A stretch of DNA of 64,000 nt from Nocardioides seonyuensis (GTDB lineage Bacteria; Actinomycetota; Actinomycetes; Propionibacteriales; Nocardioidaceae), in NCBI RefSeq assembly GCF_004683965.1, contig NZ_CP038436.1:186001-250000 (forward strand), given 5' to 3'. Positions within the stretch are counted from its first letter, which is position 1, and each line of letters begins with the position of its first letter. A program made the position numbers and the translations under genes. Shown in pieces: positions 1 through 11,400 of this stretch. The notes under the pieces are model-generated. The model saw nothing but the letters and a program-made list of their open reading frames with translations. It ran no database searches and was not told where the DNA came from.

Positions 1-947
1 GTCAGCAGGAGCTGGCCGGCCGGGATGTCGATCCGGATCGGCAGCACACCCCCCTCGCCGCGCAGGGGCCCGACGTCGAGTGACAGGTCGTCGGCGGCTC
101 CCGGCCCCATGTCGTACGACGACCCGGGGGCGTCGCTCGTGCCGGCGACGACCAGATCACTGCCGGGACCCGTCTCCACCCTGTGCGGCCCGCGACCCCT
201 CAGTCCGACGGAGTCAGCCTCCCTCCCCGTCATGACGGTGTCGGCCCCGGACACGACGTCGACAGTGTCGTAGCCGCCCCCGGTGTCGACCACGTCGTCG
301 TCGGGCAGGGACGTGCGGCGCTCGACGTACGTGTCCTGGCCCCGCATCAGCCGCACGGTGTCGTTGCCCGGGCCGGCATCGACGCTGTCGGCCCGTCTCG
401 TCCCCAGGATCGTGTCGTCCCCGTCGCCGGTGCGCACCGACATGTTCCGCCGCACGCGGATGACGTCGTCACCCTGCCCGGTCGAGGTGCCTGCGGCGAG
501 GTCCACGGCCACCGCTCCCGGAACCGTGAGGAACTCAACCCGCTCACCGGCGAGGCTGTCGGCGTCGGGAGTGGGTCCGACGTCCAGGAGGTCGTCTCCG
601 GCGCCACCGTCGAGCACGTCGCCGCGGAAGTGGACGCCTCCGCGGTCGGCGTGGAACTGGTTGCCCTCGCCGAAGAGCCGGTCGTCCCCAGGCCCGCCGA
701 CGATCACGTCTGCCCCCGCACCGCCGCAGACGCGGTCGTCGCCGCCACGGCCGTCGACCGAGTCCCGGCCGCCGCCGGCCAGGATCACGTCGGAGCCGGA
801 GGTGCCGGTGATCCGGTCGTCACCCGGGCTCCCCACGATGGTCGCGAGCCTGCCGTCGCACATGGCCGGCCCGGCAGCCTGCACCGCTGTGGCGGACGTC
901 AACCCTGCCGCGGCCAGCGCCACGGCCAGCCAGTGGACAGTCCTCAT
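1..947 (-). CDS. RTX-repeat calcium-binding-like secreted protein (partial, 3' end outside window)
   Basis: The reading frame opens with a short signal peptide (MRTVHWLAVALAAAGLTSA, cleavage probably near residue 24) and stays open to the window edge, so the C-terminus is missing. Residues about 37-85 hold glycine/aspartate nonapeptides of the GGxGxDxhx type, for example GSPGDDRITG and GGPGDDRLFG. More degenerate copies follow. Such repeats fold into calcium-binding parallel beta-rolls in secreted proteins. No protease, lipase or adhesin domain is visible in the part present, so the role is unknown. An exported, calcium-stabilised envelope or extracellular protein is the best inference. Confidence 0.7.
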   Translation of the reverse strand, partial: MRTVHWLAVALAAAGLTSATAVQAAGPAMCDGRLATIVGSPGDDRITGTSGSDVILAGGGRDSVDGRGGDDRVCGGAGADVIVGGPGDDRLFGEGNQFHADRGGVHFRGDVLDGGAGDDLLDVGPTPDADSLAGERVEFLTVPGAVAVDLAAGTSTGQGDDVIRVRRNMSVRTGDGDDTILGTRRADSVDAGPGNDTVRLMRGQDTYVERRTSLPDDDVVDTGGGYDTVDVVSGADTVMTGREADSVGLRGRGPHRVETGPGSDLVVAGTSDAPGSSYDMGPGAADDLSLDVGPLRGEGGVLPIRIDIPAGQLLL

Positions 948-979
948 GAAGCTCCCCCGATCAGTCTGCCCCCGTCAGG

Positions 980-1633
980 TTACGCGTCCAGGCCGATCGC
1001 CTGGCGGAACGCTTCCACTCCGCTGACCTGGAGCTCGTCGGGGCCGCGCACGAACGCGTCCGGGGTGAGCAGCAGCGCCTGGTTCAGCGCCAGCTCGCCC
1101 TCGCGCCGCTTGAGCCTGCGGACGCCGTTGGGGACGTAACCGACCTTGCGCGAGACCGCGAGCGAGGCCGGGTTGTCTAGGAAGGCACCAGAGGTGATGG
1201 CTGCCGCGCCGAGGTGGTCGAAGGCGAACGCGCACACGACCTGGCGCATCGCGGTCCCGATGCCCCGGCCCTGGAACTGGCGCCCCAACCACGACCCGGT
1301 CTCACCGGTGCGCGTCACGAGGTAGTCGGAGGTCTCGAGACCCTGGGTGCCGACCAGGTGGCCATCGTGGAAGACCGCGAGGTGCAGGCCCCACTGCTCC
1401 CGGGAGAACTCTGCGCGAGTGCGCCAGTGGTAGGCCGCGGTGTTGCGAGCCAGCTCCTCCTTGGGGGCGTCGGTCCACGGGAAGTAGAACGGCATCTCGT
1501 CCGGGTCGTGGATCCCTCCGACGACGAGGTCGCAGAGCTCGGGAAGGACGTCGTCGGTGATCCCGCGGAGCTCGAGCGGCCCCGCGCAGATGCGCAGCCC
1601 GAAGGGCGGGAAGAGGTCTACGATGCCGGACAT
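980..1633 (-). CDS. GNAT-family N-acetyltransferase (RimJ/RimL-like)
   Basis: A protein of about 217 residues with the GNAT fold. The acetyl-CoA loop is seen as GRQFQGRGIGTAMRQ, and the following segment FLDNPASLAVSRKVGYVPNG is typical of the RimJ/RimL branch, which acetylates protein N-termini or small amines. The substrate cannot be told from sequence. The start MSGIVDLF was chosen; an ATG nine codons upstream is also open. Its start lies head to head with the first possible start of the VanW-family gene, so one of the two may be misplaced. Confidence 0.8.
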   Translation of the reverse strand: MSGIVDLFPPFGLRICAGPLELRGITDDVLPELCDLVVGGIHDPDEMPFYFPWTDAPKEELARNTAAYHWRTRAEFSREQWGLHLAVFHDGHLVGTQGLETSDYLVTRTGETGSWLGRQFQGRGIGTAMRQVVCAFAFDHLGAAAITSGAFLDNPASLAVSRKVGYVPNGVRRLKRREGELALNQALLLTPDAFVRGPDELQVSGVEAFRQAIGLDA

Positions 1634-2528
1634 GGGGCCATCCTCGCCGGAAGCGGCCACGCAGGCCCAACCATTTCGGGTCCCTGCTCATCTCACCGGC
1701 CCACCGCGACTGACCCAGCGTCATCCCCGACTCCTCCCGCTGGCGATCGCTGTCCACCGCGCACGGCGTCGTACGTCGTGGATCAAGGCGTCGCTGACCG
1801 GGACCACCTGCTGGGCGACCACTCGGGCCGCGGAGCCGCTCCCCCATCGCGTCAAGCAGCACGGCTCCCTGCTGCTGCGTGAGCTCGACCCCGACCGGAT
1901 GGTGCTGCAGCACAACAAGGTCACCAACCTGCGCCTGGCCTCCTCCCACGTCGACGGCCTGCTGATCCGTCCCGGCGAGACGCTCTCCTTCAACCGCGTG
2001 GTCGGCAACTGCACGCGGCGGCAGGGCTACCTCGACGGGATGCGCCTGTCCAACGGCTCTCCGGAGTCGGGTGTCGGAGGCGGGATCTGTCAGCTGGCCA
2101 ACCTGATCCACTGGATGGTCCTGCACTCGCCACTGACGGTCGTCGAGCGCTCCGAGCACTCCTTCGACCTGTTCCCCGACACCGGACGGGTCGTCCCCTG
2201 GGGTGTGGGCTGCTCCATCGTCTACAACTACGTCGACCTGGTCGTCCGCAACGACACCGACCTGACCTTCCAGCTGGGGGTGGAGGTCGGCAAGCGGTTC
2301 CTCCACGGGCAGCTGCGCAGCGACGAGCGCCCGCCGCGATCCTTCGAGGTGGAGGCGCGTGAGGAGGAGTTCGTGCGGCACGACGACCGGGTCTTCCGGC
2401 GCAACCAGATCTGGCGCCGGGCCCTCGACCCTGACACGGGCTCGCCGGTGGGCGAGGAGCTGCTCAAGGCGAACTTCGCACTGGTCGTCTACGACCTCTC
2501 GCCCGACACTCCTGTGGTCGACGCCTAG
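1632..2528 (+). CDS. VanW-family protein
   Basis: The body matches the VanW family closely: HPRLLPLAIAVHRARRR near the N-terminus, then LQHNKVTNLRLA, RPGETLSFNRVVGNCTRR, the hallmark GGGICQLANLIHWMVLHSPL, and SIVYNYVDLVVRND. VanW occurs beside some vanB-type glycopeptide-resistance genes, but most chromosomal homologues are not in van clusters and their function is unknown. No van genes are nearby, so no resistance is inferred. The start is uncertain: the first ATG overlaps the divergent acetyltransferase start by two bases and no good ribosome site precedes it. A CTG just before TQRHPRLL is another option. Confidence 0.75.
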   Translation: MGPSSPEAATQAQPFRVPAHLTGPPRLTQRHPRLLPLAIAVHRARRRTSWIKASLTGTTCWATTRAAEPLPHRVKQHGSLLLRELDPDRMVLQHNKVTNLRLASSHVDGLLIRPGETLSFNRVVGNCTRRQGYLDGMRLSNGSPESGVGGGICQLANLIHWMVLHSPLTVVERSEHSFDLFPDTGRVVPWGVGCSIVYNYVDLVVRNDTDLTFQLGVEVGKRFLHGQLRSDERPPRSFEVEAREEEFVRHDDRVFRRNQIWRRALDPDTGSPVGEELLKANFALVVYDLSPDTPVVDA

Positions 2529-2634
2529 CCCGAACGGACCACGCGAACTGGCCGATCCTCGACTTGTCTAGACCGCACGGCTCACGCACACTCGGGTGCG
2601 TCAATCCCCCCGATAGTTCGAGGAGCAACCAAGA

Positions 2635-3213
2635 ATGACTCGCACCCGACGCCTCATCGCAACAGCGGCCGCCACGGCCGCGCTCGTCGCTCCGGCAGCC
2701 GTGACCGCCTCGGCGACCGCTGCGCCGCACGAGCACAAGGACAAGCCCGCCAAGACGGACAAGCCTGCCAAGGGCACCGTCAAGTCGCAGGCCAAGCAGC
2801 TGCTCAAGGACGTCGCCGGCAAGGACAAGCGCCTGACTCGTCTGGCCGAGAGCAACGCGGTCGCTCGCCTGGCGGACGAGACCGAGGCTGCGCTCGTCGC
2901 CAACATCACCGACGCCCAGACTGCGCTCACCGACGTCAAGACTGCTGTCGAGGCCGCGGACTCCACCGTCGACACCCGCGCGGTCCGCAAGGAGCTGCGC
3001 AGCTTCCGGGTGGTCAACTTCCGCCTGGCCGTGAACATCCTCAAGCAGGCCGAGAACCTCGCTGAGGAGGCCGCCACCGACCCGGAGGCGACCGCCGCGC
3101 TGGACGCGGCCGAGACTGCCGCCCTGGCTCTCACCGCCACCAGCACCAAGGCGGACGTGAAGGCTGCTCGTGCTCACCTCGAGCTGGCCCACACGGAGCT
3201 CGAAGAGGTCTGA
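2635..3213 (+). CDS. Secreted alpha-helical protein of unknown function
   Basis: A 192-residue protein with a clear signal peptide (MTRTRRLIATAAATAALVAPA, probable cleavage after ATAA near residue 30). A Lys/Pro/Ala-rich linker follows with repeated KTDKPAKG-like units. The remainder is rich in Ala, Glu, Lys and Leu and predicted to be helical. No cysteine, no lipobox and no known catalytic motif are seen. A good ribosome site (GAGGAG, 8 bases before ATG) supports the start. The gene stands alone, with a strong hairpin terminator behind it. It could be an envelope spacer or binding protein; no function is assigned. Confidence 0.75.
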   Translation: MTRTRRLIATAAATAALVAPAAVTASATAAPHEHKDKPAKTDKPAKGTVKSQAKQLLKDVAGKDKRLTRLAESNAVARLADETEAALVANITDAQTALTDVKTAVEAADSTVDTRAVRKELRSFRVVNFRLAVNILKQAENLAEEAATDPEATAALDAAETAALALTATSTKADVKAARAHLELAHTELEEV

Positions 3214-3231
3214 GCGCACGAGCCACGGACG

Positions 3232-3262
3232 AAGGGCGGTCACTCGGGGGGTGGCCGCCCTT
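3232..3262 (+). terminator. Rho-independent-like terminator
   Basis: A 12-bp stem (AAGGGCGGTCAC pairing with GTGGCCGCCCTT, one G-T wobble) and a 7-base loop, followed by TTT. It sits 18 bases after the stop of the secreted-protein gene and just before the convergent amidohydrolase stop, so it could serve both strands. Confidence 0.75.
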
Positions 3263-3274
3263 TGTCGTGCTCGC

Positions 3275-4345
3275 TCAGGCGACGACGCGACCGCGCAGCA
3301 CGACGCGGGCGGGTCGGCGCAGCGTCGTGAGGTCCTGCCGAGGGTCCGCGTCCAGGACCACGAAGTCGGCCGCGGCTCCCTCCTCGATCCCCTGCCAGCC
3401 CAGCCATTCCCTGCCTCGCCAGGACGCCGCAGCGACGACGTCGTCCGCGGGAAGACCCATCTCGACCATCGCCTCGATCTCCCCCATCAGCTCGCCGTGC
3501 CGCGCCACGCCGCCACCGTCGGACCCGACGAACAGCGAGACCCCAGCCTCCCATGCCGACATCAGCGTCTCGCGCCGCCTCGCGTGGAGCTCCTCCATGG
3601 TGGTGGCGTAGTCGGGGAACTTCTCACGTCCCGCGCTCGCGAACTGCGGGAACTTGCCGGTCTGCTGGACCGTCGGCACCAGGGCGACGCCGTTCGCCGC
3701 CATCTGCTCCACCTGGTCGACCGAGAGCCCGGTGCCGTGCTCGATGCAGTCGATGCCGGCGTCGAGGAGTCCCTGCAGCACGTCGGAGCCGAAGCAGTGC
3801 GCCGTGACGCGAGCACCTTCGGCATGTGCCGACTCGATCGCAGCGGCGAACGCCTCGACCGGGAACGATGGAGCCAGGTCGCCGTCGTCGCGGGAGATCC
3901 AGTCGCCGACGAGCTTGATCCAGCCGTCCGACCCCCTCGCCTCGCGGGCGGCGTACGACGCCAGCTCCTCGGGCTCGACCTCGTGGCCGTAGTTGCGGAT
4001 GTAGCGCCGCGTCCGCGCGAGGTGCCGCCCGGCCCGGATCAGGCGCGGCAGGTCCTCGCGCTCGTGCACCCAGCGCGTGTCGGCCGGTGAGCCGCAGTCA
4101 CGCAGCAGCAGCACTCCCGTGTCACGGTCGGCGAGCGCCTGGGCCTCGGTCTCCTCGTCCGACACCGCTCCGCCGTCGTCGAGCCCCAGGTGGTTGTGGG
4201 CGTCCACCAGTCCGGGAACGATCCAGCCTGTTCCGGCCGACTCGGCGCCGGCCTGCTTCTCGAAGGTGACCCGGCCGTCGACGACGTAGACGTCACGTGA
4301 CTCCGCGTGGGGCAGGACCGGGCCGGAGAACTTCAGCGCTCGCAT
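3275..4345 (-). CDS. Metal-dependent amidohydrolase
   Basis: A 356-residue amidohydrolase-superfamily enzyme. The N-terminal strand domain leads into the metal motif GLVDAHNHLG (His50 and His52). Further ligands are likely in VTAHCFGSD, IEHGTGLS and the late aspartate of VGSDGGG. The C-terminus returns to the small beta domain (GAAADFVVLDADP), as in dihydroorotase, imidazolonepropionase and prolidase-like members. Substrates of this group range from cyclic amides to dipeptides, and the sequence does not decide between them. The gene appears single, convergent with the secreted-protein gene. Confidence 0.85.
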   Translation of the reverse strand: MRALKFSGPVLPHAESRDVYVVDGRVTFEKQAGAESAGTGWIVPGLVDAHNHLGLDDGGAVSDEETEAQALADRDTGVLLLRDCGSPADTRWVHEREDLPRLIRAGRHLARTRRYIRNYGHEVEPEELASYAAREARGSDGWIKLVGDWISRDDGDLAPSFPVEAFAAAIESAHAEGARVTAHCFGSDVLQGLLDAGIDCIEHGTGLSVDQVEQMAANGVALVPTVQQTGKFPQFASAGREKFPDYATTMEELHARRRETLMSAWEAGVSLFVGSDGGGVARHGELMGEIEAMVEMGLPADDVVAAASWRGREWLGWQGIEEGAAADFVVLDADPRQDLTTLRRPARVVLRGRVVA

Positions 4346-4366
4346 GCGGGCGACGCTATCCCGGAC

Positions 4367-4731
4367 TCAGCCGATCCGGTCGAGCAGCCACGAGGGCGAG
4401 AGCACCTGCGCCGGGGAGACGTTGGCGCCGAGGGCCCGGTCGGCGGTCACCACGACCACGTGCGCACCGGAGGACACGGCCGAGCGTGCCCGGGCGCGGA
4501 TCTCGGAGTCGCCGTCACGGGCGGCGTGCACGGTGAGGACATGGCCGTCGCGCCCTGCCCTGACGCCGGCCTTGGCAGCCCCCTCGAGCACCAGGACGAC
4601 GTCGTCGTGGGCGAGGTCGGCCACCAGCAACCGCTCGTGGAGTCGCCGCGCAGCGCCTGATCTGTCCTTCCACCAGCCGTCCGGGACTGAGCCGACGACG
4701 TTGGCGCCGTCGACCACCAGGACGGAGCGGG

Positions 4732-4735
<4 letters not shown>
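4367..4735 (-). CDS. Small NYN/PIN-like domain protein downstream of ffh
   Basis: A 122-residue protein beginning VLVVDGANVVGSVPDGWW, the first acidic motif of NYN/PIN-type nucleases. A second acidic site is in VLVLEG, a third in ARDGDSEIRARA, and a fourth in VVVTADRAL. The fold is Rossmann-like with a metal-binding acidic cluster. Similar actinobacterial proteins are often labelled NTP pyrophosphohydrolase, but the motifs point to a small RNase-like domain. It starts with GTG overlapping the ffh stop by four bases (GTGA), so it is translationally coupled to the signal recognition particle gene. The substrate is unknown. Confidence 0.7.
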
Positions 4736-6309
<1,574 letters not shown>

Positions 6310-6411
6310 GGATTGATTCCCCTGGGTCTGCGGTCAGGACGGCGGTTGAAGCCAGATGAGGCGTCGGTCCAGCCTAGCCGCAGGCCTGCTGCCGCCGTAC
6401 GTCGAAGGCGA

Positions 6412-8619
6412 TCACCTCGCTCCGGCGAGGACACCTCGGAGTGCGCGCGCCGCCTCCGCGGCCCGCTCGTCGGACGGACGCACGCCGCCGGGCTCCTGCA
6501 CGTAGAACACGTCCACCGCCTGGGGCCCCAGCGTGGCGACGTGCGCCGAGCGCACGGCGAGGTCGAGCCCGGCGAGTGTCCCCAGGACGTCGTAGAGGGT
6601 CCCCGGACGGTCGGCAGCGCGGACCTCCAGCACCGCGCACCGGCGGGAGGAGTCGCCGCGCACTGCCACGGTCGGCGGGAGCACCCGGTCTCCGTACGAC
6701 GGGAGGCGGACCTCCTCGCCTGCGACGACGCGGCGCAGCCGGTCCCTGAGCACGCCGGGATCGAGGTCGGCGTCGGCCACCTCCCAGAGCGAGCATGCCC
6801 ACTCCTCGCCGTCCGTGAGCTGGGACCAGGCACGGGCCGAGCGCACCGACACTCGCAGGAGCGCGAGTGCTCCGGCGATGTCCGCGAGCAGTCCGACGCG
6901 GTCTGCGGCGACCACCGTGACCCTCGCGCCCTCCTCGTCGGTGGCCACGTCGACCTGGATCGTGGAGGACTGCGCGACCGGCACCTCCAGCGTCGGCTCG
7001 TCCTCGGCAGGGGCGTCCCCAGCAACCACGGAGCGCGCGCGCTCGACCAACCGGTCGATGAGCGTGGCCCGCCACGACGACCAGGCCTGCGGTGCCGTCG
7101 CCCGGGCGTCCGCCTCGGTCAGGGCGTGCAGCAGGGCCAGCCCCTGCGCGGTCGGGAAGCGCGCGAGAACCCGCTCCACCGTCACCGGGTCGTCCGGGTC
7201 ACGCGTGGTGGCGGTCTCGCCCAGCAGGAGGTGCCACCGCACGAGCGCCCCCACCATGTCGACCGCTGCCGCGTCGAACCCCATCCTCGTCGCGATCTCC
7301 CGGGCGATCGGCTCCCCCGCCACGCTGTGCTCGACGAGCTCCCCCTTGCCGATGTCGTGCAGCAGCGCGGCCACCATGAGCACGTCCGGGCGCGCCACGG
7401 ACCTGATGAGGGCGGCCGCCTCCGTGCATGTCTCGACGGAGTGGCGGTCGACGGTGAAGCGGTGGATCGCGGAAGCGTGCGGCAGCAGCCTGATCGCGTC
7501 CCACTCGGGCAGGAACGTCTCGAGGGCGCCGGTCTCCTCGAGGGTCTCCCACACGTGGAGGAGTCCGGGTCCGGCCAGCAGCCGCACCAGGGCGTCGCGC
7601 GCCTCTGCCGGCCACGGCACGGGCAGGCTCGGAGCCTCTCGCACCAGGCGCGCGGCCGTCACCGGCGCGAGCACCACGTCACGACTCGCAGCCTCCGCCG
7701 CGGCTCTCAGGAGCAGGGTCGGGTCTGCCGCGGGGCGAGCCTGTCGGTCGAGCACGACCTCCCCGCGCGAGAGGGCGATCCCGCGGGCGACCGGCTGCAG
7801 GGCAGGGGTACGACGACCGCGCTCGCCGCTCGGCCTCGCCAGCACCGCGTCGACCCGACGCCAGCTCAGGCGCGACACGTGGGTGATCCGCCGGCCGAGG
7901 GAGCGGACGTGCCGCTGCGCCGCTTCGGCGTCCGCGAGCCCCAGCCGTTCCGCCAGGGGCGCCCAGAGCTCCGGCGCGACCCGGTCGGTCGGTCGGCCCG
8001 CGAGGTCGTGGAGCTCGTCCCGGACGTCCAGCAGCGCCATCCGGGCCGACTCCGAGGCGGGAGTCGAGGCATCCACGAGCCAGGTCGCCTCGAGTGCCCT
8101 CAGGACACCGGCGTCACGGAGCCCGCCCTCGGCCTCCTTGAGGTCCGGCACGGACTCGTGGGCGAGCTCCCCGAGGACGGCATGGCGCTTGGCCACCAGC
8201 GCCCGGAGCTCAGGCAGCGACTGGCGTGCCCGGCGGCGCCAGTCCGCGAGCATCGTGGTGCGCAGCTGCATGGCCAGGCCGGAGTCCCCGGCCAGGTGCC
8301 GCACGTCGAGGAGGCCGAGCGCGACGCGCAGGTCCTGGGCCGCGTCCACCATCTCGGGCAGCGAGCGGACCGCGTGGTCGAGGCGGCGACCGGAGTTCCA
8401 CAGCGGGTACCACAGCTGCTCGCCCATCGCGCCGGGGTCGACCCCGGGCTCGTGCACGAGCACCACGTCGAGGTCGGAGTGCGGAGCGAGCTCGGCACGG
8501 CCGTAGCCACCGACGGCCACCAGGGCCACGCCCGCCTCGGGGCCGCCGGCGGCGGCGTACGCCTCCTGGCAGATCCCGTCAGCGGCCGCGGCCCTGGCGG
8601 CCCGGTCGGTGGCGCTCAC
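6412..8619 (-). CDS. glnD: PII uridylyl/adenylyltransferase GlnD
   Basis: A 735-residue bifunctional sensor of nitrogen status. The N-terminal nucleotidyltransferase domain shows GGYGRAELAPHSDLDVVL, with the metal-binding DLD pair. The linker is followed by an HD hydrolase domain (LLHDIGKGELVEHS, about residue 400). Two ACT domains for glutamine sensing close the protein. In actinobacteria such as Corynebacterium and Streptomyces this enzyme adenylylates rather than uridylylates PII at Tyr51. It is the last gene of amt-glnB-glnD, beginning 5 bases after glnB. It is shorter than the roughly 890-residue E. coli protein, as is usual in this phylum. Confidence 0.95.
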   Translation of the reverse strand: MSATDRAARAAAADGICQEAYAAAGGPEAGVALVAVGGYGRAELAPHSDLDVVLVHEPGVDPGAMGEQLWYPLWNSGRRLDHAVRSLPEMVDAAQDLRVALGLLDVRHLAGDSGLAMQLRTTMLADWRRRARQSLPELRALVAKRHAVLGELAHESVPDLKEAEGGLRDAGVLRALEATWLVDASTPASESARMALLDVRDELHDLAGRPTDRVAPELWAPLAERLGLADAEAAQRHVRSLGRRITHVSRLSWRRVDAVLARPSGERGRRTPALQPVARGIALSRGEVVLDRQARPAADPTLLLRAAAEAASRDVVLAPVTAARLVREAPSLPVPWPAEARDALVRLLAGPGLLHVWETLEETGALETFLPEWDAIRLLPHASAIHRFTVDRHSVETCTEAAALIRSVARPDVLMVAALLHDIGKGELVEHSVAGEPIAREIATRMGFDAAAVDMVGALVRWHLLLGETATTRDPDDPVTVERVLARFPTAQGLALLHALTEADARATAPQAWSSWRATLIDRLVERARSVVAGDAPAEDEPTLEVPVAQSSTIQVDVATDEEGARVTVVAADRVGLLADIAGALALLRVSVRSARAWSQLTDGEEWACSLWEVADADLDPGVLRDRLRRVVAGEEVRLPSYGDRVLPPTVAVRGDSSRRCAVLEVRAADRPGTLYDVLGTLAGLDLAVRSAHVATLGPQAVDVFYVQEPGGVRPSDERAAEAARALRGVLAGAR

Positions 8620-8623
8620 GCCG

Positions 8624-10260
<1,637 letters not shown>

Positions 10261-10410
10261 AGGACCTCCAGGGAACGTTCGGGGAGTGGACCGCCAGGTC
10301 ATGACGCCGGTGTCGTGCGGGCGGTCCACCAGTTGACCGGAACCCTGCTCGTCGCAGATTTCGCTGCACGACGCCCGTTGTTGCGGTCGTGAAACAGATT
10401 CCCGCCCGGT

Positions 10411-10426
10411 GTTACGGACATGTGAA
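10411..10426. promoter_or_regulatory. Candidate GlnR-like site upstream of amt
   Basis: GTTAC-GGACAT-GTGAA lies about 150 bases upstream of the amt start. The two half-sites are spaced by six bases, as in the actinobacterial GlnR pattern GTnAC-n6-GAAAC. The first half matches fully, the second only partly. GlnR commonly controls amt-glnB-glnD in actinobacteria. No glnR gene is in the window, so this is a motif-level suggestion only. Confidence 0.35.
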
Positions 10427-10454
10427 CACCAGCGCCTGTTGTTAGGGTTCGGCC

Positions 10455-11400
10455 GTGTCCAGACTGGCCGTGATGGCGCACTACGACGTCGCCGGTGAGC
10501 TGCGACCGCACGTGCGGGGGCAGGTCGACTCGCTCGCGGCCTCCTTCGACCGCGTCGTGGTCTGCACGACCGCCCCGCTGAAGGACTCCGCGCGCGCATG
10601 GCTCTCCGAGCGGGCCGAGCTCGTGGAGCGCGCCAACTACGGCTACGACTTCTTCAGCTACAAGGTCGGCCTCGACGCCGTCGGAGACCTCTCAGGGTTC
10701 GACGAGGTCGTGGTCTGCAACGACAGCTACGTCTTCGCCCACGACAACTACGACCGCATCATCGAGGAGATGCGGCACCGGCCCTGCGACTTCTGGGGGC
10801 TGACCGCCGCCAACCGCGTCGCCCCCCCACATCCAGTCGTTCTTCATCGCCTTCCGCCCCTGGGTCGTCACCTCGCGGACGTTCCGGACCTTCTGGGAGG
10901 AGATGGAGCCGATCTCCAGACGACGTCAGGTCATCCGTCGCTACGAGATCGGCATGTCTCGCCGCCTCTACGAGGCGGGCTTCGCCTCCGACAGCTACTT
11001 CGTCGAGACCGAGGAGGATCGCCGCATCGCGCGCGAGCGGGTGCGTTGGTGGGCGGTTCACCGGTCGGCGTTCCCCCGCACCCGGATCGAGCTGCGCGAG
11101 TGGCGCGAACGGGCCAGGGAGCCCTGGAACCCGGCTCGGAGCCTGGCCGATCGCGTGCTCGACGACGGGCGTCTCCCCTACGTCAAGATCGACACCCTGC
11201 GCTACGACCCCTACAACCTCGACGCGGACCGCTTGCTCACGCTCTGCGAGCGCCGCTTCCCCGACCGCTTCGCCGGCGTCCGGGACTACCTGGAGAAGAC
11301 TTCGGAGGACTACCCGCTCCGTGACAACGAGCGGCTCCACCCCACTCCCCTGCCGCTCGAGCCGCTGTTCCACCGAGTGAGGTACTCCGATGCGCGCTGA
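10455..11400 (+). pseudogene. RgpF-like rhamnan synthesis / glycan protein, frameshifted
   Basis: Residues from the GTG start read MSRLAVMAHYDVAGELRPHV, then NYGYDFFSYKVGLD and EVVVCNDSYVFA, matching the rhamnan-synthesis F (RgpF) family of polysaccharide proteins. After RVAP the frame fails. The expected continuation (HIQSFFIAFRPWVV, then SRTFRTFWEEMEPI) is found one frame over and runs to the stop. The switch lies in a run of seven C at 10822-10828; six would restore one 315-residue protein. Either the gene is inactive or the run was misread. The downstream glycosyltransferase begins inside its last codons, so the pair forms one unit for surface glycan assembly. Confidence 0.7.

Noticed and set aside
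1632..2528. Glycopeptide-resistance cluster
   Set aside because: Only a VanW-family protein is present; ddl is the ordinary D-Ala-D-Ala ligase and no vanHAX or regulators occur.
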